NCBI GenBank assembly: GCA_021234155.1
Contig: JAJEKV010000072.1
Span: forward strand, 6,619,040 to 6,683,039
DNA length: 64,000 nt
Direction of reading: 5' to 3'
Origin: Isoetes taiwanensis
Lineage: Eukaryota > Streptophyta > Lycopodiopsida > Isoetales > Isoetaceae
Positions 57,291-64,000 of the stretch are shown here, piece after piece. Positions within the stretch are counted from its first letter, which is position 1. Each line of letters opens with the position of its first letter. A program made the position numbers and the translations under genes. Under the pieces are notes generated by a model. The model ran no database searches, was not told the DNA's origin, and was given only the letters and a program-made list of their open reading frames with translations.

Positions 57291-59072
57291 CCTTGCTTTC
57301 TTGCATTACTTATGTTTGTTGGCATGGTTGAGGGGACACAAAATATATCAACAAAACATTTATAGTGCAAGAGAATATTATATTTATATTTTATATTACA
57401 CTAATACAAGAAATTGCAACTACCGCTAATCATTCCTCGTTGATGCCGGTAAGATGGATTATCCTCCGTGAACTTTTTCACTTGGGCCGCTCCTGACCGA
57501 ATGGCCCAAGTTCCTAAGACATTGGCCGGAGATCCACCTTGTAATGCTCTTTGCCAAATCTTCTATTCTCATGGGTGGGAGGTATAAGCCGCCGCCATGC
57601 AGCCTTGCCTCGCCGTCAGTAAGGTATGGCGGTCGAAGACGCCGAAGTGCTACCGCTCTCTTCACCGTGATTGCATACTCGGTGTTAAGGGGTAACCGCG
57701 CAAGATGCCGCCGAATCCTGAGTGCAATCAGCAACGATACTCCTTCCTCGCCTGCGAAACTTGCGGATAACCGCTATTCTTCCATCCATCGCCAGCGGCG
57801 TGTAATACCGTAGTGACTGGCTTGCGAGACGGGTCCTCGCCACTCTGCATCCAGCTCGGTTCCGCCTCCCGGAATCATCAACCTCCACCGCGGGTGAGCT
57901 CCCCAGTAGTCTTTGACTATTGCTGGAAGCCCTCCCCGAGGTCGACTACCGTCCTCTCCCGGGAGGTGCCGCAGGACGAGCTTGCCGTTAGGATGTTTGA
58001 GGTCGCATAGCGGATCCCCATTTGTTCCCTCAAGAGCAAGGAACTCTTCCTCCGCCGGTAGCTTGTTCTCGGCCTTGTCTCCGCCTCCATAATCACCTGA
58101 TGTTGCCGTAGGCTTGGATGTCGGAGGTAAACTCTCCCCGCGTAAAAGTGTCGGGCTTCCCTTACTTGAGGGGGGAAGTCGACTTCCTCGACGATGAAGT
58201 CGCCCAAGTCCGCTTCTTCTGAGTTGGTGCAAAGAACTCTTCAGTCGGTACTCCCTTTCCCCTCGCACTCCGAGGTTTTGAATGTCGCTAGGAGCAGAAA
58301 CTCCTCACCTTCGACGATAATGGGAGCTAGGCTTGTGATGCCTAACCCGAGGGGTGGCGCCGACTCGAGTCTCCCGGGCTTCTTTCGGGAAGTCTTGCCC
58401 TCTCCCTTTCCGCTTGTCGCTCTTCCGCGGGTCGAGCTCGACATAGTCCTCCTCTTCCTCCGATTCGCTCATCCGAAGTCTTTCCTTCCCTTCCCTTCGC
58501 CCTGCTCATACCGTGGTGAGGAGCCGCTGTTCTTTGCTATGGCTAATGGGTCCACGCCCATGGGGAATGGAGGTTTCCCCACGGTGTTCTCGCACGGCGG
58601 GTGAGAAAGATTGTCGTGGCAAAGTTGAAAGAGAAGTACTTGGTCCCGCTGGACGCTTAGGACCATTGGCTCAAAAGTGCGGTGTGCTTTGTTTGTGAGG
58701 TATTTGGCATGTTCGGACATCGCCTAATGCCGCCGCAGGGACCTGCCTAGGAACAAAATATCCTACACAAGGGGAGTTGCACTAGCTGGTTCTACCCTAG
58801 CTTGGAACTCGGGCCAAGACTCTACTATAAGCCGGGTCGCGCAAGGTTGCTTGACGCCTACCTCCTTCCCCAAGATCCGAAGATTTGGTCGACGCCGGCC
58901 TTAGCAGCAAATGAGCGCCGGGCGCCGCACCATCTCCGGAAATCGGTTGCCATTGATTAATTGCGTAAGAGGGTAACAAACGGTTGCAAGAGCCAGAAGT
59001 TGGGAAATCGGGCTAGAAGGGCAGGAGCAGATTTGTAGGGTGCTATCCGAGAAATGAGGGGTCTATTTATAG
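57290..59072 (-). other. Extra module 2 of the gypsy element (TATA box plus open frames)
   Basis: A minus-strand CTATAAATAG at 59072-59063 is followed by CCCCTCATTT and an ATG at 58953 (MATDFRRWCGARR), then frameshifted frames down to ~57.5 kb. One of these (58720-58469) reads MSEHAKYLTNKAHRTFEPM. No known domain. Gypsy lineages with extra ORFs between the 5' LTR and gag exist (Tat/Ogre-like), but I cannot assign this one. Confidence 0.45.
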
Positions 59073-59280
59073 AAAAAGGGGAAACCCTAATTTTTGGATG
59101 ACTTGAAAATTTCCTAGGATTGGGTAATTCTAACTTATCTCGAGGTCAAAATAGGGTTTGAGGACTATATGAGATGCTTGAACAAGGCTAGGTTACCTAA
59201 AAGATGTTATGCAGGGTTGAAGGTGACTTTGACAAGTCCCGTGAAGAAATGGTAAGAGGTTCACGTACCATGCCGCTTCA

Positions 59281-59540
59281 AAACTAACTTTTTGTTTTTT
59301 GCACTGTGGCGAAATGCGGAGACATCGGGCCTCATTTCGATCAAAGGTGTCCAATTTGGGTAAACTAATGGTGTAAGGGTGATGGGCTCATCAATTTAGG
59401 CGTAATCGACCCTTTATTTGGTCAATTTGGAGCTGTTTTGGTCAAGTTTGGGCGAGGTCTCACAGCTTGGCGCCTCGCTTCAATACTAACTTTTAGTTTT
59501 ATGACCAGCGCAAATGTGAGACATCATGTCTCTCGGCTTG
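59281..59540 (-). repeat. Two copies of a TGAGAC/TCATAAAACTAAA motif upstream of module 2
   Basis: CTAACTTTTTGTTTTTTG..GAAATGCGGAGACATC (59285) and TACTAACTTTTAGTTTTATG..CAAATGTGAGACATC (59484) are ~200 bp apart. The same motif pair occurs upstream of module 1 at 61.1-61.3 kb. Confidence 0.6.
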
Positions 59541-59639
59541 CAAATGTCCTATTTCAATCAAATAAAAGCTAAAACTTATTAATTTGCTCTAATTAACCAA
59601 GTTTATGTCATCAAGGTACACAAAAATTGCTCTATATTA

Positions 59640-60985
59640 CAAAATTTTTTTAATTATTTACAACAAAAGTTTCTATATGCTTCTCCCTTAATGCGGGTCG
59701 CAAGACTCATGTCTTGTCGCATTAAGGTTACCCGCTTATGGATAGTGCAGGCTGTTGAATCTTCAAAATGTTGCACTATCTTTGCCTCAGCCGCCTTTGC
59801 ATTGCCAGCCAGCCACCGTCCGCGACTCTAAAGTCCGCTTCAGAGGCTCGCATCACTTCACGCACCAACCGGTTTAAGGGGCACGGGAATTAGGAGACCG
59901 AAGTCGCTACTGAAGTGTTTAATCTCCCTTTAACGCCTTCTCTCCACCTCCTTCCTATCAGCTTTCTTCCCGGTGGCGGCTTGGGAACCTTTTGGGCTTC
60001 GGTGGTGGCGGCCTTAAGGTTTGCCGCTTCGCTGGTCGCCTCCCTCGATGAACCTAACCCTGTTTTCTTCATAATATTTGTTGTAGGCCTCCCATTTCTT
60101 CATGTAGGCCTCGTGCTTCTCATCTTCCTCTCAGATCTTCACCCCTTTCAAGCGACGTAGGCTTCCCGGGCAGGTCGTGGTTGCTTCTTTCTATCCCATG
60201 CCGGTACTCGGGGGCTTCGCGACTTGGTCTTGCCGGGTTGCTCATGTGCCTTGCCGCCGTGTACTTCCCCGCCGGGTCCTGGTGCTTGGAAGAGCTTCCA
60301 CCGCAGCATTGGGTTGAAGTCCTCCCTCTAAGAGTCGCCGGAGGGTTTGGGGTTCGCTGTGTTGCCGCCCTTGATGATAATGTTGGGGTTCGCTCTTCCT
60401 TGGGTGTCCTTCGTTCTCCTTATGCCAGCCCACGAACTTCCCTTTAAACTTTTTCTTTTCACGCTTTTGTTCCTCTTCCTTCCTTTTCCTCTTTTTGTCT
60501 TCCTTCTCTTCTGCGGGCGCGTACTTTCTGATGAACCTTCTAAGGTTCAAGCTACCTCCGGCTCCGGACTGCCACTTGCTCATCCCGCCGAGGATCTCCG
60601 TGGGTGCGCCTCAATGGTCTCGCTTGTTCCACGCCGATCTCCCGCTCTATTTCTCCTCGTCTCCTCGCCCATGGAGTTTCGTGATGTGGCCTCGCCCCGC
60701 CTCGCTTTCGGGTTGAAGACATCAATCGACGGGACGTGTCTTGCTCCTCGTCCGAAGGCTTAACGACCCCCTCTCGCGAGCCTCTCCGCGAAGCATCTTC
60801 GAATGATCTCCGCCCGGTGGCCGGTGGTTTCGTGGTTTCGCTTCCTTCGGTGTCTGTTTGGTTCGGCCATGCTTTTACTTGATCGTCAATCGGATAAAAG
60901 CCCAAAGATCGCCCTAAGTTGGGAAGAGCTGGATTTCTAGGGCTTGGACGAAAAAAAAATGAGGGGGTTCTACATCTATTTATAG
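59640..60985 (-). other. Extra module 1 of the gypsy element (TATA box plus open frames)
   Basis: A minus-strand CTATAAATAG at 60985-60976 is followed by CCCCCTCATTT, as in module 2. Downstream frames (60.9-60.55, 60.58-60.24, 60.07-59.89 kb) include a highly charged stretch (EEKEDKKRKRKEEEQKREKK), predicted helical/coiled. No ATG close to the TATA box gives a long frame. No domain recognised. Homology of the two modules at their promoters suggests an internal duplication. Confidence 0.45.
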
Positions 60986-61102
60986 CTTGGGGAATTTTAG
61001 GTCAAAACTCAAGTTGCTCATTAACATGCTAAGGCACCAACTTAGCTAAAACTTATACTTATTTCAGACTTTTTCTATCTTGTTGTCTCATGCCATACTG
61101 CT

Positions 61103-61335
61103 CCAATACTAATGTTTAGTTTTATGACCAGGTGCCGAAATGTGAGATCTCATATATTTCTAGGGTTTTTAGGTAATTAAAACATGCTATTCTAACTAAT
61201 TCCTACTTAGAATTAGCCTTACCACATTATTTTTCTCAAATTCATCATGTTTTGGTGTTCTTGACTCGATGTCTCACGCCTATTAAACAAAAACTAAAAT
61301 TTAGTTCTCACAACCAGCGCCGAAATGTGAGAGAC
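61103..61335 (-). repeat. Two copies of the TGAGAC/TCATAAAACTAAA motif upstream of module 1
   Basis: TACTAATGTTTAGTTTTATG..GCCGAAATGTGAGATC (61106) and ACTAAAATTTAGTTCTCAC..GCCGAAATGTGAGAGAC (61291) are ~185 bp apart. Each is preceded by GTCTCA, making an inverted pair with TGAGAC. Confidence 0.6.
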
Positions 61336-61522
61336 CACCTCACTTGGAAAATTTTTGGCTCATTCTTTTTAATCTTGTTAAATTCCAATTCATTTAATTG
61401 TTACTAGCTTAGCATAAACTACAAAGGTGAGAAAAAATTTTCCCACTTTTCGAGGCTTGAGGATCCTATCAAGTTAGTACTCATCGGGAACATGGTCGCG
61501 CTTTGCTCTTGGTCTCCAAGAA

Positions 61523-61537
61523 CATTGCTCGATACCA
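61523..61537 (-). other. Primer binding site, initiator Met-tRNA type
   Basis: TGGTATCGAGCAATG on the minus strand lies one base inside the 5' LTR. It equals the common plant PBS TGGTATCAGAGC with one base lost. Confidence 0.85.
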
Positions 61538-61538
61538 C

Positions 61539-63095
61539 TGTGACGCCCCTACTCGCATACCGGTGCTCTCACCGCACACAAACAGGAGTTCTTCCCCACA
61601 CCAGCCATGCATGCCGACAGGCCCTCCACATATCACCGCACTGCACCGAGTCCCAAAGTGGGAAGAGTGAAGGTGTCATTCTACCCCCGCTCCCTCGGGG
61701 CCTACCTAATATGAAGCGCGTAAACATACATGTCGTTACTCAACATAATCCTCCATCCACCCGTAAGGGTGGTATATCAACATCCGCAGAGACAAAGTGG
61801 TCAACACATCACATAGGGAATCCTACCCAAGGCTCGGACTCAAGGGGTGACTGGCGGCTTGGGTCTCCGTGAGTTCATTGCATGGCAATTCATGGCAACG
61901 GAGCCTAATGTGGGCATAAGAACATGGCAAAGGGTTGTCCACTCCATCCGGCCTTCTTCCCCGGCACACTTTTGCGCAGGGTAGGTCAAAAGCGTTGGGA
62001 CCTCGGATCAGAAGCTCCTCGCCGATGCATAGCCGGGCGGGGCTATTCCTCGGTCTCATCCTCCCAGCTCCGACATGGGGCAGGTAGGGATCACTCCCCC
62101 TCCGTGAGATCTACATGCCGACTCAGCAGACTAGAGGGCCAATCACCAGACCGACCGAACTCCATCGGAAAGTGTACACCACTTCACGGGTGTCGAGCCC
62201 ATGCCTTACTCCCGCACTGGTGAGCCATTAGACCTAGTCACAATGATCCCCTGCAGGCTTTACACACCGTGGGGATCGCCTCAAGTCAACATGAACCTCC
62301 TTCTTGCCACCGCCCCTTCACCACAACCGTGTGGCTCTTGCACACAGCCTAATTCACAACTGTGCTAGAGAGGCTACTCTAGAGCATCAACTACAAGCTT
62401 TAGGGCCTCTACCCCTCTCCCAATACAAGGAGTTCACGTAAAACACATCATCCAAATACATTACGTAAGAACTAAAATAAACCAGATCTAATCATAGAGT
62501 TAGGGTTCTTTAGTTAGTGTCCTGTGCATCTAAGATCTAGATAGTTATTATGGGCAATTTTTAATAGTCTAAACCTTACCGATTTTATGACTAGAAGACG
62601 GTTTAAGCTATTAAATTGACCAAATACCATCCTTGAGTGCTCCTCCTCGACTGAAAAGTTCAACCATCCCTGAGCTGATCTAATCTCGTGTGGAATCGAT
62701 GCTAATTGCCAGCAATGCCTGGAGTATGTGTTTTGCCCCGGGCACTCAAACCCAGCTCTAAAACCCTAAGGATCTAAAAACTAGCAAGCTAGGTTTCCTA
62801 CCCAACAGACATGGGGTTCTGGCTAGGTTTCCACCACCATTTGGCATGTGGGATAATTGAAAGGCCCCACTTGCCTTTTAATGGCTAGGTGGCAAAATAT
62901 TAACATGGAAAGTTGTACCATTATCATCGTGCACATGTGCACATTAATAATATATGAACACTCCTAGCAAGTTGCCCCTAGGCTACTTAATTCGCTATCC
63001 TACATGCACACGCCGGGTCGGAGTGGTGGTAATGCTGCGATTCGGCAAGATAAAGATACCGCCCCGGGACCGTGATAAACGTGCTGAACGCCACA
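61539..63095 (-). repeat. 5' LTR of the gypsy element
   Basis: Direct repeat of 50022-51586, ~1557 bp, with ends TGTGGCGTTC...GTCACA on the minus strand. Many small indels against the other LTR. Confidence 0.88.
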
Positions 63096-63099
63096 TTTG

Positions 63100-64000
63100 G
63101 TCCAGTCCTCTAGATTGTTCTTGAGTCTCGCCGTCCCTATCGCTGTTTCGTTGAAAATCTCGGGCTTGGATCTGCTATGCATGGGTATACATTCATGAAT
63201 TTTAGTCCCCGCCATTTTGTTGTTGCTCTTTGTTTTTACTCCAATCTTCTCATATGTTCCTCGGAGTGAGGTTTACCGTTTTATTCGCATTGTCTCTTAT
63301 TGCGTTTTGCGGTTTTGTTATTGATGGAGTCTCATGAGCTTTATTCGATCCTTTATCCATTTACCTGTCGCCACCTTTATTTAAATTTTTCCTCTTATCG
63401 ATGATCCCTTTGATATGTTTGTTGTCTTGATTCTCCTTTATTCTTTGATTTGATCGGTTTTGCCTTTTGTTATCCAATATTATGTTTTTCGAGCAGTTGA
63501 TCTCTTAAAATCCAGTGAGCCGACAGCCCTTTTTCCTTGCTGATATTCCCCAGATTTGAATTGAATGTAAGATATCTTCTCAAATTGCAGCGTTGTTGGA
63601 TAATTTTGTGGTCCTGCTATTCTGCATTCTTATATGGTGGTTTCGTGCTGTACCAGCTTTTCTTCATCCATTCTTTTCTTAGCCTGATCCATCCTTGTTG
63701 GCTCAGGGCATCGCTTCACCGGGTGTTCTCACCAAGTCCGTACCACCTTATGAAACCTTTTTGTTCGTAGGTTCTGGTCCCTATCGCCTTGTTCTATAGG
63801 TTGCGTTGTTTCTCGCTTTTTGAAGGTTTGTTTGAACTAGGCATATGTAGCGATATGTTTAGGTTTTAGTCCTTGTTTGTTGTATGTTTTGTCATTATAG
63901 CGGTCACCGCGGGTTCACTGCTGGTACGCTGATCTTGAATTTTAGTTCCAGGTGCTCTTGTTAGCTCACAAGCAATACGTAACTGAACGAAGTACAACAA
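63100..64000. other. T-rich flank, no gene recognised
   Basis: Frames are Phe/Leu/Ser-rich by composition. Short ordered blocks resemble 21.7-21.95 kb, suggesting one repeat family. Confidence 0.4.

Larger units (their letters stand above)
50022..63095 (-). mobile_element. Ty3/gypsy LTR retrotransposon, ~13 kb, degenerate
   Basis: Two ~1.56 kb direct repeats (50022-51586 and 61539-63095) begin TGTGAC and end CCACA on the plus strand. The PBS is next to the right LTR and the PPT next to the left, so the element reads on the minus strand. Order: 5' LTR, ~4 kb with extra modules, gag (57.3-55.9), protease region (~55.5), RT (55.2-54.5), RNase H (54.3), integrase (53.8-52.7), 3' LTR. PR-RT-RH-INT order is gypsy. 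No matching 5-bp target duplication (CCATC left, TTTGG right). All domains are frameshifted. Confidence 0.9.

Overview
The window reads as nuclear DNA of a land plant. A multi-exon TATA-binding protein gene with a plant-length product (~197 aa) lies at 32.1-34.3 kb on the minus strand. There is a short plastid trnI-GAU/group II intron insert at 35.5 kb. The rest is mostly decayed retrotransposons: Ty1/copia, a ~13 kb Ty3/gypsy, several LINEs and tandem repeats. I cannot name the species; a large, repeat-rich genome such as a fern, lycophyte or gymnosperm is a guess.

Region 1 (1-~17.0 kb, plus strand) is the most unusual part. Two diverged copies (A, 1-10.9 kb; B, 10.9-17.0 kb) of the same multi-ORF retroelement lie head to tail. 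Each begins with a ~720 bp segment that is almost identical between copies (three substitutions and one 13-nt indel by eye), although the coding regions are clearly diverged. The order in each copy is ORF1 (Cys/His-rich, unrecognised), ORF2 (reverse transcriptase with one YxDD box and a GIPMG motif, Penelope-like by motif memory), a hairpin RNA element, ORF3 (acidic then Arg/Gly-rich), and a ~150 nt RNA-like element whose long-range helices covary between copies. Each ORF is followed within a few bases by a GT donor-like site, and ORF2 and ORF3 follow AG acceptor-like sites, so the unit looks spliced. RT of copy B is a full 677-codon frame; copy A is broken by frameshifts and a 2.3 kb insertion. 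A foldback element family sits inside both A insertions.

Region 2 (17-31 kb) holds simple and tandem repeats (a long GATA array), LINE remnants, an LYR-motif-like ORF, a cluster of four GAAnnTTC sites, an old L1-type LINE on the minus strand (23.9-27.7 kb), and a tandem array of gypsy chromodomain ends (29.7-30.8 kb).

Region 3 (31-50 kb) holds the TBP gene, the plastid insert, a gypsy integrase fragment, two LINEs of another type (37.2-39.5 and 40.4-41.1 kb), a copia element truncated at gag (43.8-47.1 kb, minus), and a 5'-truncated L1-type LINE with target-site duplication and poly(A) (47.26-49.03 kb).

Region 4 (50.0-63.1 kb) is one Ty3/gypsy element on the minus strand with two ~1.56 kb LTRs, a Met-tRNA-type primer binding site and a polypurine tract. 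Its pol and gag are heavily broken by indels. About 4 kb between the 5' LTR and gag carries two TATA-box modules preceded by repeated motifs.
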